Shown piece by piece: positions 37,001 through 47,919 of a stretch of DNA of 64,000 nucleotides (its first letter is position 1; each line of letters starts with the position of its first letter). The notes below the pieces were generated by a model that had not been told where the DNA came from, did no database searches, and saw only the letters and a list, made by a program, of their open reading frames with translations. The DNA is from Enoplolaimus lenunculus. Lineage: Eukaryota; Nematoda; Enoplea; Enoplida; Thoracostomopsidae. The stretch lies in assembly GCA_030248215.1 (NCBI GenBank), contig JASANG010000039.1:287591-351590 (forward strand), given 5' to 3'. The position numbers were made by a program, and so were the translations under genes.

Positions 37001-38527
37001 TGAAAATCTTTGCAAGTTGTAGCTGCGAGTTTTTACTGCAAAAAACTTTCACGTGAGTAAGGTTTCAGAAACCCAGCCGTTAAATTTTTTTTGAAATTTA
37101 AGTTTTCAATGCTTGTTTGGCAAACTTTTACGACTCTGAATTGAGCGGATGGTGCAAAATTTATTTACTCTTATTCAGCCTCATGTTTCTTTCTTGTTTT
37201 AATAACGAACACTATACGGTGGGGGACCCATAATATTTCCTATGCGAAAATATACTATTTGCGTTTTGAAATCGTGCACTTTTCAAAGCGTGTCTGGCAA
37301 ATTTTTCAATATTTTAAAATTACAAACTGCGCCGAGTGTCCACGTTTTTGAAAACTAGTATTGTATTCGCTGGAATGTTTTTCAACTGTTTGCAAGGCGT
37401 CACCACGAGGGGCATTAGGGGCAGTGCCCGCCAAATTCGGATTTCGGCTGGTGCCCCCCCCCCCAAATAGAAATTGGACTGAAAGTAAAAAATCTTGAAT
37501 TGCGAAACATGATTTTATTCTAAACCTTCACATGAACTTTTATATGAATATTTGCAGACGACAGTAATAAATATTATTCATAAGCTATAAATGATCAGTT
37601 CAGCCAATCATTAAGAGTTAGTTCAACTTGCTAGGCTATTCATACCTTTCAATTAATTCTTTGCGTATATTCATCATGTATAAATTTCACCTGCAAGTTC
37701 TTCGACTGAGTTTTTAAACAAAACTTGTAGCTGCTAGTTTTAGCTGCAAAAAGCATTCAAATGTAAAAGAGGATTTACTCAAAATTTCCCTGCTTGAAAC
37801 CGCTTTGATACCAGTACAATTTCGATTTTATGCTAATCCGGTTCCGTCGCCATCGCCGTAGACTACGAAATATCAGACAAGTGCGATACTCAAATTAAAG
37901 TGTTTGAATAAAGTCAAAAAGTCTGAATTAATTCAAGGAGCGCACAGAAACACAGTTTCCAAATGGCAAATCAAAATGCAGCTGCGAGAAATTCAAGGGA
38001 CTTACAACTGCGTTCAAACATCCAAATTATATGTAATGGCATGAATTCCAGTGAATAATTTGCAGCCGCAAAAATTTCAAAGCTGTTTTGTGATTAAACC
38101 TGCATTATAAAGAAGGCATCATGAGTCTACAAATTTAGTTTGATCAAGGTTAATATGCCTGAACTGTTAATATGTAACGTATCACATTTAGTCAGTGACT
38201 TAATTACTTAGCTTAAGTTCGGTTATGAACGACAAATTCGTTACATTTGTTGCTTGGCTCATTAGGTACTAAGTCACAGTTTAAGTAGGGTTTCAGAAAT
38301 TCAGCCAATGTTTCTTTATACCAAAACAAACGCTGAACTAAACCTGTAAACGGTTTTTCAGTCTGAAATGTAATTGAAACCATTGTATCTTCACAGTTGA
38401 CGCTTGGTTCAGCGATAAGTCGATTATCAATTTCTGTTGAATGAGATCTTTGGAAACACGTAGCGAGGAGTATAATGCTCAGCACGGCCCTGGTGTCTGT
38501 AAGCGTTGATAAAATAATGTGATGCAT
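34022..38527 (-). CDS. Cuticlin-like ZP-domain membrane protein (4 exons)
   Basis: Cuticlin-type ZP proteins polymerise in the cuticle or apical matrix after release from the membrane. Exons 38527-38344, 36827-36625, 35909-35746 and 34865-34022 have GT-AG borders and phases 1, 0, 2 that all fit, giving 464 residues. A signal peptide (1-30) is followed by the ZP domain: first Cys at 45 (SVNCEDTMVSITFQTEKPFTG in spirit), RVYIKGLADDERC, then CNMQRTR and VVSFHGTFVTK, DRAFRCMCFF, and YAKIGDEIFHRWECDD with VHSCFVNDG and DGCAID. A Gly/Ser-rich insert of about 45 residues (around 240-285) precedes YKFSDTSILDYQCVIELC. A furin site RGKR lies at about 330-333, and a membrane helix near 430-455 ends in a short basic tail. 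The start is the first ATG before the signal peptide. Confidence 0.92.
35380..35700. mobile_element. TTAGGC-rich MITE copy in ZP intron 3
   Basis: The core from 35460 to 35660 is degenerate 'cttaggcttaggctta'. The right edge has 'gccctgttctatacatt', matching the terminal sequence of the better-defined copy at 38710-38905. The left edge 'gcggaatg...gggactgcaataa' matches the copy at 40650-40910. Confidence 0.6.
36000..36350. repeat. Dispersed repeat (copy of 42450-42560, inverted)
   Basis: The words 'aaataagggtgggggtcggc', 'ggtacataatgc' and 'caactgggtacattttgtg' reappear in altered order and orientation near 42460-42550. Family unknown. It lies in ZP intron 2. Confidence 0.4.
36840..38135. 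other. ZP intron 1, mostly unclassified
   Basis: AT-rich, with a C-rich tract near 37440-37470 ('gtgccccccccccccaaat') and a MITE end ('tttcagaaacccagccg') near 37064-37080. No coding exon is needed between exons 1 and 2, because their phases already fit. Confidence 0.45.
38135..38310. mobile_element. MITE fragment, ACTTAAGTA family
   Basis: The segment from 'caaggttaatatgcctgaac' to 'aagtagggtttcagaaattc' parallels 46680-46851, the right half of the MITE at 46491-46851. It sits directly beside the donor of ZP exon 1 (38343). Confidence 0.55.
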
Positions 38528-38709
38528 TTTTTGGAGTCTAATCGTCTCGTAAAGTAGAAGCAACTATAATCTGCTAAAGTATTGAAGGAAAATAGAAAAG
38601 GCACAAAATTACTATTTCTAGGTTTTAGGTAAATATGTATATACGTACAATTATCGTCGATGATAGCATTTTATAAGCAGAGTATATAAATCTGGAAACC
38701 AGTGGTATG

Positions 38710-38905
38710 ATTGCAATGGCCCATATATAGAACAGGGCCGAATCGTTTTCCGGAGAGTCTATAATAGAGTCAGTTTAAGCTTTAGAATAATGTTTTTGCT
38801 TAGGCTTAGGCTTAGGAATAGGCTCATCCAAACGCTGGGACTTTAGGCTTAGGAATATGCTTATACTATTGTTCCGGCCCTGTTCTAAACATGGGCCATT
38901 GCAAT
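38710..38905. mobile_element. 196-bp MITE with TTAGGC-rich core
   Basis: The end ATTGCAATGGCCCATATATA, continuing GAACAGGGCCG, is inverted at 38876-38905 with about three mismatches over 31 bp. The core is 'gcttaggcttaggcttagga' and related words. This is the clearest member of the family that also occupies 35380-35700 and about 40650-40910. It lies just upstream of the ZP start codon. Confidence 0.8.
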
Positions 38906-40026
38906 GATATAAGCTTATTGCTTTAGCTGAGTCGTAAAAATTGCAACTGCAAATTCTCGAAACAAACATTTCAACATGTGAGCAGTGTTTAAGTATTTTT
39001 CCAAGCGTTTGGTCAAAAACTTCCGGGTTTGGACGGTTTTTTGAAAATAAGATACTTTTGTTTTCACTTTAATACTTTTTCAGTGTTCAATTTTAAATTT
39101 TACAGACCATTGCGTATTGTTGAATACAAAACCTAATCACTTTTTAAACAGAAAAAACAGAACGCGCCGCCGTATTTTGAAACAATACTCAAAAATAAGT
39201 GCTTTTGCGTGAAATGTAGTATATAGAGGTTTACTAAAAATCTAAGCCCAGTAAAATAAACTACTACTCATAGGTCAAATCCGAAAAAGATTTTAAACTT
39301 GCCAGCTTCGTATCTCTATTTTTTACTTAATATTTCTCGTACCCAGGACACTGAACACTCTAATTTCGACCACGTTAGAGGTTATCAAACGTAAATTACA
39401 ATTTTTGAAATTTTAAATCTGTAGTTGATATTTATATTGGAGTGGATATACAAACGCGAAATATTACCGGTGAACAAATTTTCGAGGATGGTGCCACTGG
39501 CGAGACTTACGTGTAGGCGTGTTTGTGCTAAAAATTAGCTCGCTTTCTATACATTAAGGTTCCTCCAGTGCGACTTATAATTTAAAAACAAAGATAACTC
39601 ATAAACCAATGGTCAGAGGACAAGAACAGTAGTATATATATCGATCAACCCAGCTTGGCAAACTGCGTCTCTATTGTGTGTTAAAGTGTGCAATTGTTGA
39701 TAAGATAATTTTCGTGTACACGTATGATGGTTGTGACCTTAAAAAATTTGGTTTTTTAAAATTTAAATTTGGATATGGAATTACCATAAAAGGTCTTAAA
39801 AAGTCCCAAATATATTAAAAAATTATCGAAATTGAATTATTTTTGCGAAATACTGGCTGAGATAGGGAGGCCGAAATTGTAGGTATCCTTCCAGAATTAA
39901 ACACAGTTCGTTCCTGTATGGAAGTGCCACTCGTGGGACCTGAATGACAAGTTGCATTTGAAATTCTACAATGTTGACTTTTTGGACGTTCGCGTTGCTT
40001 CACCACCGATGGGACTTACATGGTTA
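38906..40026. other. Gene-free stretch
   Basis: AT-rich, no supported gene and no repeats with clear ends. Confidence 0.4.
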
Positions 40027-40462
40027 CTGTCGTGACCCGAATAAGAGGAGGGACAGATATTTATATCGCCTCTCCAGATGGCACCCCCTGTTGTTCGGTT
40101 ACGGACTGTTATTTATTTTTAAGCCGCCCTCCGCCGCCCTTCGCTACTGACATATATGCGGTGTTGCAACTATCCGTTAAATTAATCGTTTATTGGTCTT
40201 GAATCAAAGGCTTGAGCGATAATGCAAGGTTAAACTTAAGAATTACCTTCAAACTTAAGTATGCTTTAAAGTTTTGAACCCTACTTTACTTGGGCCTGGA
40301 GTTATTTATGGGCTATAATTATGGATAATTGACATTTATTGACTCTAGGGTTTAGGGACTGTATCCGCTTACAGACTCTTATTAGGGATACGGACTCCAA
40401 TTGATTGGGAGTAAAAATGAGGACCTCCTCTTATTACCCCTCTCTTATTCGGGTCACTACAG
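40027..40462. mobile_element. MITE with CTGTNGTGACCCGAATAAGAG ends
   Basis: The left end CTGTCGTGACCCGAATAAGA (40027) is inverted at the right end, which reads CTGTAGTGACCCGAATAAGA on the other strand. The interior includes a 'gggtttagggactgtatccg' block. A decayed right half of the same family is at about 11965-12213, inside the 10895-12468 element. Confidence 0.8.
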
Positions 40463-40639
40463 CATTCATAAAATGTCCCACATGTGAGACTTCTGTATTT
40501 ATTGTTTAAGTAGGATATTGTAAGTAGTTTAGTCTTGAGTATATACTAAATTAGAAATCCTTGTGGTGAGCTTCAAAATTTAACGCATTTGTTGCAATCA
40601 ACCAACTTACAACTTTTATGGTTCGCTTGTTTCATAAAC

Positions 40640-40915
40640 TATTAATAACTGGGGCAAATTTAAAAGGTCAGGGGCAGAACGTTATTCTGCGGGACTGCAA
40701 TAAATGCAAGCTTAAGCTTAAGACTTATTTTTTGCTTAGGCTAGACTTAGGCTTATGCTTAGGCTTAGGTAAATGCTGCTTGATTCTTATGCTTATGCTT
40801 AGACTTAGGCTTAGGCATATGTATAAGCTTCATTCTTACGCTTATGCTTGGGCATGTGAATATGCTTGCTTATACTACTGTTACAGCCCTGTTCTATAAA
40901 TTGGTCATAACTGGT
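40640..40915. mobile_element. TTAGGC-rich MITE copy
   Basis: The left words 'gcagaacgttattctgcggg' and 'gactgcaataaa', the core of 'cttaggcttatgcttaggct' and the right 'gccctgttctataaatt' match 35380-35700 and the ends of 38710-38905. The short open frame across it (Leu-rich) is only the translated repeat. Confidence 0.65.
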
Positions 40916-41604
40916 AACAGGTGTCACACTCAGTCGAAAATACAGATGCAGAACAGAAGAATTCCATTGAGTCGCCTAATTCTAAAACAAACTAGCAATG
41001 GAGAACTTTAGTTAATTTTTTAAGAAAATTTAGAACAAACTATGAAATGTCAAAAAGTTTTTTCAGCAGTGAATTTTTCTGTACGAACTTTTAACTCAGC
41101 GCACAAAAACAGAATAATTACCCTGTTTTATGGGGAACGTTACTGTTTTGTTTTCAATAATTAACTTCTTTAATACATACGCAAAAATTGACAGTTTTTA
41201 AAAATAGGATTTGCAAAAAATGTCCAGTTACTCTAATCGAGCAAACGCTGCAGACAAATTGTCGTGCCCTGGAATGAGTAAATTTTCGTAAATTTTCCAG
41301 ACAACAAAAATGAATTTAATAATGTGTTTTCTCTCTCATTTTTAAGTGAACTTAAATTCTAACACGTTCAGATATACATATATGAACGTATTAGGATTTT
41401 TAGGTATTGTCAATCAGACTGCAAAGAACATAAACCATCGGTTGTATATTAGTGGCTGGGTTGCAGAAACATGACTTAGATCAAATTCTATTTTTTAAGT
41501 TGTTATATTTCAATGGAGTTTGTTGCTTTGACATTTACGTAGTGTTTTCCAATAAATATTGCGAACGCTCCAAGACAATCAAAAAATGCTTTGGAAACCA
41601 GAGT

Positions 41605-41830
41605 ACCTTTTACTAAGCAGCTGGGAATATGGGTTACGAGCGGTTTCGAACTAGCGACCTTCTTTTCGTCAGGCCGACGCTGTTACCACTGCGACACGTA
41701 GCCCACTTCTCCAACTGTTTCTATCGTCGACTATATTTTGGCCGTATGCAGCCGGCAAGCATACTACACAATGTGCATTGTGGATATATTACATATGCAC
41801 AAGGACAAGCATGTCTCATATACTTATAAT
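41605..41830 (-). repeat. tRNA-derived repeat (fourth copy)
   Basis: Minus-strand copy of the 28.5-29.3 kb family. The tRNA-like core (about 41631-41706) reads, on the minus strand, GTGGGCTACGTGTCGCAGTG, and later AGTTCGAAACCG as B box. The same 'gcatactacacaatgtgcat' flank is present. Confidence 0.65.
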
Positions 41831-42907
41831 ATCTCTTTAACATTATTCAAATATAAAAAAACTGCAATTTGTATGTATCATGGCAAGTTTTATAACATAG
41901 CAAGCAATGTCTGTCAGATGAACCAATCGCAAAGCCGTATTCGATCGCGAGTTTAACATCTGCGAGAACTTGCAACTACATCCGTACGTGCATGATTTGT
42001 GCCAAACGCAGCGGAAGTTTAATCGCATATCAACACGTTTAATCAGTTCTGCCGAACAGAAAGAATATAAAAAGGGCACCGGGTCTAATTGCGATGAATT
42101 AAAAATATATAACGGTTGTTAATCGGAAAACATGAGATATCTTAGCTATGCATAGAAGCATCATTTGTTTGATGTTTATTGCACTGTCTAGATTATCCGC
42201 GTCAAAATTTTAAACCCACCGTATTCGAGTTGACATGGAATCAACAAGGAACAAAACGTAATACCTGGAGTGGATGATCGCTCTTAGACAAGTGTGCATC
42301 CACTGAGGTTCTGCATGGTACAAAATGTACCAGCGCGCGTTGTATTTTTGACTGAGCCCATGAAGAAAAAGGGTAGTCCCTACTTGAACCACACAGTAAA
42401 CATAGGCTTGAAGGATATATTCGGAGCAACTTGAGATTAAATTGGGAACATTATTGCAACGTCCGCCCCCCCAAATAAGGGGGATCGACCAAGAACGCAG
42501 CGTGCCGCTGGGTACATTATTTTATACAGAATGTATTCTACCCAGTTGAACACTCGTGTCATCAACCATTTCTTTTATACCAACTACTAATGAATGTTTT
42601 GCGTTTGACACATCGCACTTGTTCGCATATTATGAAACAATATTTTGCTGTAACCGGAGGGTTGTATTTGAATTAAGTTCGTTTTTACTAGTTTACGTAC
42701 GTAGTTTGGTTGATTTCAGTGTTAAAATCGCGTCAACATTTTATAACGACATACATGTATTAAAATTTTATCACCTCAAATACACGCCGCAAGAAAATCT
42801 TAATAAGTTTTGGGCCTAAGCCAATTGCTACTGTAGCAGACAAAACCGCACGTGACAAACGAGGGGCTGATGATCAGTTGCCCAACAGTAACTGCTCTAA
42901 GCTCCAT
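41831..42907. other. Gene-free stretch
   Basis: Contains the repeat segment shared with 36000-36350 (about 42450-42560). No supported gene. Confidence 0.4.
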
Positions 42908-45900
42908 TCATAGCTTTGTTTTATAATATTTTTGGCCAAACCTAAGCCTAAGCTTCCGCATAAGGATTAGTATAAATATAAGCCTATGCGTAAGGTAAGC
43001 ATTATCAAAAATTAGTGCAAGATCAAAGATTGCTCTATGAAGTTCCGAAGAAAACGGCATGCACTGAAAAGTAACAGGTGGCAAGTTTCCAGAACCGTAA
43101 GTACAGCTTAGTACTGAAGTTTGTTTAACACTGCGAACTTGTAAAATTTCAAATGTAACACAAGTCTCGGTGGACGTCCAAATGTAACTCTGCAAACCCT
43201 GAATTTCATTACGGTTGACACTACAGGAAACGCCTTAAAGTTCGAAAGTTACCAATACAAGCGCAACTCTATACTTTTTACAATAAAAATCTCGCGGTAT
43301 ATATCTAAATAAATTAATACGCAAAATAACTTGTTCAGAATCCAGAAACCAAACATAGAACAAAAAATTACGGTTTTAACACTGTTAAACTTCCCTCTGT
43401 GAGTACTAGGTTGATCATTAGACCATTTAAAACACCACCACAACCTAATTAACATCCCTTAATACTTACGATCCAACAACTTCTCCTGTAACAAGATAAA
43501 ATACACAACTAAGTAATCGTTAAATATTTTTCGAAATTTATTGACTCCATGCAGAAGAAATCGTCGTATGCACGCTATGATACTCCAATCGTAAAATTAA
43601 GTCAACAGACTCCCTGGTCTAACACAAAAAATTTTCAAAGCCGGGCTCAGCAAGAAATATGGCACACGAGTTTTCCCAAAATTCCCAATTGAAACTAAAT
43701 TTGGTCAGAAATGCCACTTGGGCTTCAGAAATTATCGCATAAAACGGGCTTCAAATACTTTTATCTCAAAAATACAGTACAGTTATCCGACACTAAACGT
43801 CCACTTCAGGTACAACTATGACAAATAATCCGTCAAAAGCGATAAACTCAAAAAATCATAAAATCCATAACACAAAATCCGCTAAGCCGTCGCGCAGTAA
43901 TTCTCTCCCGTATACCGTTGAGCCCATAACCTAACGTGTGCTGCGCTTATCTGAAAATTTATAAAAAATTTTATACAATTTCAAAAATGCTCGAAAACCG
44001 ATAAATTTAACTTATTTTGACTAAAATACAGACTTTCAAAACAAAATTTTAGATAAAAATTCATAAAAATAATCCTAAAAACCATGTTTTGGCTTCCATG
44101 GGTTGTTTCAAGGTTCGCACAATTCCCAGAATTCTTCTATCCGACAAATTCGGAAAAGTGATTGAATAATTATTGTGCGAGGAAATATTGTTGTCCAACC
44201 ACGATAGCGGGTGATCTCTGGGTTCAATACGGAGACACGCCTAAATGCGGGACAACGCATGCTTTCGAAATAATGTTTAAATTAGCTAACCAAATAGAAA
44301 ATTTAGTCTCCGACTGCCCCGCAAAAATTAGATACAATACAAATAATATGATTCGCAAAATTCGTAATCAATACCGAAGTTGCGCTGTATTGTAACACGA
44401 AATTATGCTGGAACTACTATTCAGCAAGCTTGGCTGGTAGACTCTACAACCAAGGAGGCAAATAGTTAAACTGAGGGGTCTTTATATCCGCAAAATTTTG
44501 TCAATATCCTGCACAACAACAGCGCAACACAAAAAATTATTCCAAAAAAGGTTGGGCTAGATCATGCATTTGTTTTACCATACTTGAGGGATTAGTACCG
44601 CTCTCTTCCCATAGCCTTAATTCAATCAGTGTGCTATATGTCTTACGGATGCGTTCATGTGGTAAAGCCAACAATATTACAATTGTTTCACAATATACAG
44701 CTTCCACCATTGAACTCCTAAACAATAGCAGAAAGTACAGGGGAGACCCAAAATAAAACCAACCGAGGGGGAATAGCCTTAAATTTTTTTGTTGCTAATT
44801 TAGTTGAAAACTATGGGCAGAAATTTTTGTAGGAATGCCAATTAATGATTTACACCCCACTTTCAGTAGTCTTGGCTCCCATTCTACATATGTTCTAATT
44901 ACATAAAATTTCTTCGTTTTTGTCACCGCTCTCTGGCGGTGAATCCTGTATTCGCTAGCGGCATAGTTCAAAGACTTATGCGTTATAAATACCGCAGAAT
45001 GTTTTCATTGAAATTATTGATACAAGTTCTTAACTTGAATTTATACACATGTGTGACGTGCGAGAGAGCTCATAAACTATTTGCAAGTGTAAGCTTAGTC
45101 TAATGTAAAGTGATGGCAAACATTCAATAGAACTTAGATATTTCTGCTTTGTCATTTAATCTTACATAAATTATTATTAAACAAAAATTTATGACCTAAC
45201 AATATGAAGCATCGACAGTTAAAATTTGTTTTTCATTTTTGCAGCTCCGGTTTTAATTAAGATATTAAAATTGCTCATTGTATAATAATTTTGATTGAAC
45301 AGGTTTGAATGCTAAGTTGAGAAAAAAGAAATGTTCGTTTATGCGGCCAGTCAGTAGCTCTGCTCCTGTAATTCAGCCAACAGCACCTTGCTACACACTG
45401 CGCCGAGAGTACGACTACAGCTATCGTCGTCCGTTGAAGCATATTACTCGCAGTTTCACATACTTTAGGCCACGCCGAAGGTCAGTTTTGAGACCTGGGA
45501 GGGGAAAAATTTGAAGTCTCACTTCGCATACAAGCCTTACAAAGCATGATATTTTTGTTTGCTATATATAAATACAATATTTGCAGATTGACCCGTCGCT
45601 GTGGTCAGAAACAATTTTCAGAATGTATCAACACTCTATATCATCCATGCAGTTAATCCTACACGAACAATGAAAACTAAAGAAACAAAATTAAAAGTCC
45701 GATCTTAATGGCGTAATTTAACCGTTTATATGGCATCAACGTGCTAAATTTACTATATAAAATATTAAAAAATCATGTTGACGCGTTTGTTCTGGTTAAA
45801 AATAATAATAAAAACGCCGACTTTTGGATAAACAAGTGATTTTACCAAGTTATCCACCACAAATAAAGGGCAAACAATATGTTTGCTTCTGGTTGTCGTT

Positions 45901-47041
45901 CAGAGAATTTAGTTTGCTCCTGGTTGTCATTCAGCGAATGTATCATTAAATTTTTTCAATAAAAAATGAAATTTGTTTTCCCTAAAATAGAAACAAGAAA
46001 ACGTAGTTGGACGAATGTGTAACTTTCATAATGCAATTGACTTGGCATTATATGTTAAACCTATTTGGTTAAAGGTAGACTAAGGCTATTCAAACCGTCG
46101 CAAGAGCGAACTAATCTATTTTACGCATTAGATACTGTTAAAGATAGTTTAGCCTTAAAGTTGTTATTCTCCATACGCGCATTGAATTGCGCTACTATTA
46201 ATGATATATGTCTATATAGATAATTGTTCTACGCTGGAACATCGCGGTGACCACAGTTTGCCTAACGCAAAATGGCTTGTTAAAATCATATTTCAGTTAA
46301 GTAAATACTTCAGTCGCTGTCTATAAAAATTTATATATTACACAAAAGCGTACAAGCATACTAACCTTTGTCTGACTGAAATTGTATTCATGATGCTTGC
46401 TCATTAACAAGCAAAACTACTGCTTTCTTGTTATCACAATGACTGACTTTGGCGTTTATTTGTTGGTACTCGTAAATTCCACTGGCTGGGTTTCTGAACT
46501 CATACTTAAGTATTTTGTTAAGTTATACTTAAGTAATTACTTAGCCGCCGACTTAAGTAAATACTTAAATTTTCGATCAAAAACAAATATACGCCAAATG
46601 TCAGCCAATTTCAAAACAAGAAAGTTATAGTTTTCCTTTATATTGAGAAGAAACCGATAGCCTACAATTTCAATTTGACGAAGGTTAGTATGCCTGAATG
46701 GAAAATATGTAATCTATCAATTTTAGTCAGCGACTTAGGTATTTATTCTACTTAAGTACGTTTTTAAATACAACAAAATGGTTAAGTAATTACTTAGCAC
46801 AGACTTAATTACTAAGTCGTACTTAAGTAGGGGTTCGGAAACCCAGCCAGTATTTACTTTAACGCAGCGATTTTTTTACTAAGTGTAATTTAAGTAAAGA
46901 CTTAAGTAAGTTATCAGAAGCCCAGGCACCGGCTGGATTTTCAACAGACCCATTTAATGATAATTTTACGATCCCTGTTGGCAATGTGACACAGTTAAAT
47001 TTTTTCACTGTCGAATACCAGGTGAAACCACACAAAACAAC
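42908..47041 (-). CDS. Candidate three-exon Cys-containing protein, unknown
   Basis: Three pieces fit in phase: 47041-46930 (ATG; MSVVLCGFTWYSTVKKF then NCVTLPTGIVKLSLNGS), a 16-nt microexon 43485-43470 (TTACAG acceptor, GTAAGT donor) and 43187-42908 (acceptor GCAGAG). The last exon encodes TSTETCVTFEILQVRS, VLSCTYGSGN and VTFQCMPFSS. The two larger pieces look domain-like and contain paired Cys, but I do not recognise a family. The C terminus runs into TTAGGC-like repeat before its stop, which is suspicious. The two large introns hold an unrelated MITE and two orphan frames. The splicing is inferred, not shown. Confidence 0.3.
43500..44160. other. Gene-free stretch
   Basis: AT-rich; I see neither repeats with clear ends nor a convincing exon. 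Confidence 0.35.
44162..44398 (+). CDS. Orphan Cys-rich frame, possible 3' exon
   Basis: An open frame ends at a TAA and encodes CARKYCC, GDLWVQYGDTPKCGTTHAFE, LVSDC and RSCAVL. It has six Cys in about 76 residues and amphipathic segments, unlike the simple-sequence frames around it. There is no ATG start and an in-frame stop lies just upstream, so it would need an upstream exon; a weak acceptor (GTGCGAG) lies near 44181. No family recognised. Confidence 0.25.
44534..44720 (-). CDS. Orphan 3'-terminal exon candidate
   Basis: On the minus strand an acceptor (TTGTTTAG) is followed by a frame encoding SSMVEAVYCETIVILL, ALPHERIRKTYSTLIELRLW and MVKQMHDLAQPFLE before a stop. The composition is protein-like. 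It loosely recalls the segment after a MULE-type transposase core, but this is too weak to assign. No partner exon was found. Confidence 0.25.
45300..45652 (+). CDS. Candidate small basic Cys-containing secreted peptide, 3' exons
   Basis: Two exons join in phase. The first starts after GAACAG at about 45301 and runs to 45497 (donor GTCAGT). The second runs from the TTTGCAG acceptor at about 45587 to a stop near 45652. They encode RREYDYSYRRPLKHITRSF, FRPRRR, then LTRRCGQKQFSECINTLYHP and Cys-Ser before the stop. Dibasic sites upstream of a short Cys-containing tail resemble a peptide precursor. The first exon needs an upstream exon (phase 1), and no fitting signal-peptide exon was found. Family unknown. 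Confidence 0.35.
45660..46490. other. Gene-free stretch
   Basis: AT-rich; short direct repeats 'tggttgtc-ttcag' near 45890-45930. No supported gene. Confidence 0.4.
46491..46851. mobile_element. MITE with ACTGGCTGGGTTTC ends and ACTTAAGTA repeats
   Basis: The left end ACTGGCTGGGTTTCTGAACT and the right end, inverted, ACTGGCTGGGTTTCCGAACC match over about 32 bp with three differences. Just inside, ACTTAAGTA and TTACTTAG words repeat. Another partial end follows at 46852-46930, and a half-copy is at 38135-38310. No coding capacity. Confidence 0.75.
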
Positions 47042-47419
47042 GCTCATTCTACCGTAAACCGCTATGGATTACAAAATAACTGTTGGTTGTCAAAATTTTT
47101 TAGTTCTATAATCAATTACAAGAATAAATTTGTGAGTATATGGATAGAATAGAAAGAAGATAACCAATAGCAACTGAATAAATATTCCCCGAAACAATAA
47201 AAGAATCACCTACGCTATATGCATCTAACTAAATTTTGGTTAGGAAAAATGGTGTGTCGCTAAAAAATTATTCATAATGAATCGAGTGGTATAATTGGTC
47301 GCTTTATTGTATTTCGCGGTTCATATATTTCACCGAAAAAGGCTTTACTGGTCCCATTTCTGTTTTAACTCAAATATTTACTGTGATTCGTCTATTCTTA
47401 AATTTTAACTATTCCTCGT

Positions 47420-47567
47420 ATGAATAACGTTAAATACTTAATATTTTATAACGCAAATGGCATGTATTACTTGCTGCAACGATTATGTTTAACTATGATT
47501 GTCTGTTTAACGGTATTAATTGTATTACCACCTATTGTTAACGCTGATAAACGCGAGTTTACACAAG
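47420..47567 (+). CDS. Signal-peptide exon of the Thr/Glu repeat protein
   Basis: ATG to donor GTAAGA after one base of codon 50. The N terminus has a strong hydrophobic core (LCLTMIVCLTVLIVLPPIV) and a likely cleavage site after VNA, before DKREFTQ. A second Met (residue 15) could also start it. The split codon is completed by CA at the TTTTAG acceptor at 51089, giving TQANGSMLRNKRAN. The phase fit and secretory signal support one gene, but the intron is 3.5 kb and other exons are possible. The exon lies outside the palindromic arm. Confidence 0.6.
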
Positions 47568-47919
47568 GTAAGAGCGTTTATGTTGTTTTACCAAAAATGA
47601 ATAACACAAGAAAATAACAATTATAATAAATTTTTCGCCGCTAATTAATATCCGCAGATGACAAAAATTTGTCGCATTTACCATATCTATTTTCTCCAAC
47701 CATTTTACATACTTATACTCCCTCCTTTGACTATCTTCAATAGGCAAAAATCCTCCACTTCTTATCGCTTCACAGTTAATCGTAAAAAATGTCACAACAG
47801 TCCTGTTCTGAACACATTATTTGTCTCAGATGCAACTGGGATACGCGTAACAATACTTGCAGCTCAGGGATGCTACAGTAGCTACTGCATTGTTTATGGA
47901 TGTACGCGAAAACTCCGAT

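Noticed and set aside
40618-40899. Leu-rich 93-codon plus-strand frame
   Set aside because: It is the translation of TTAGGC-type repeat inside a MITE.
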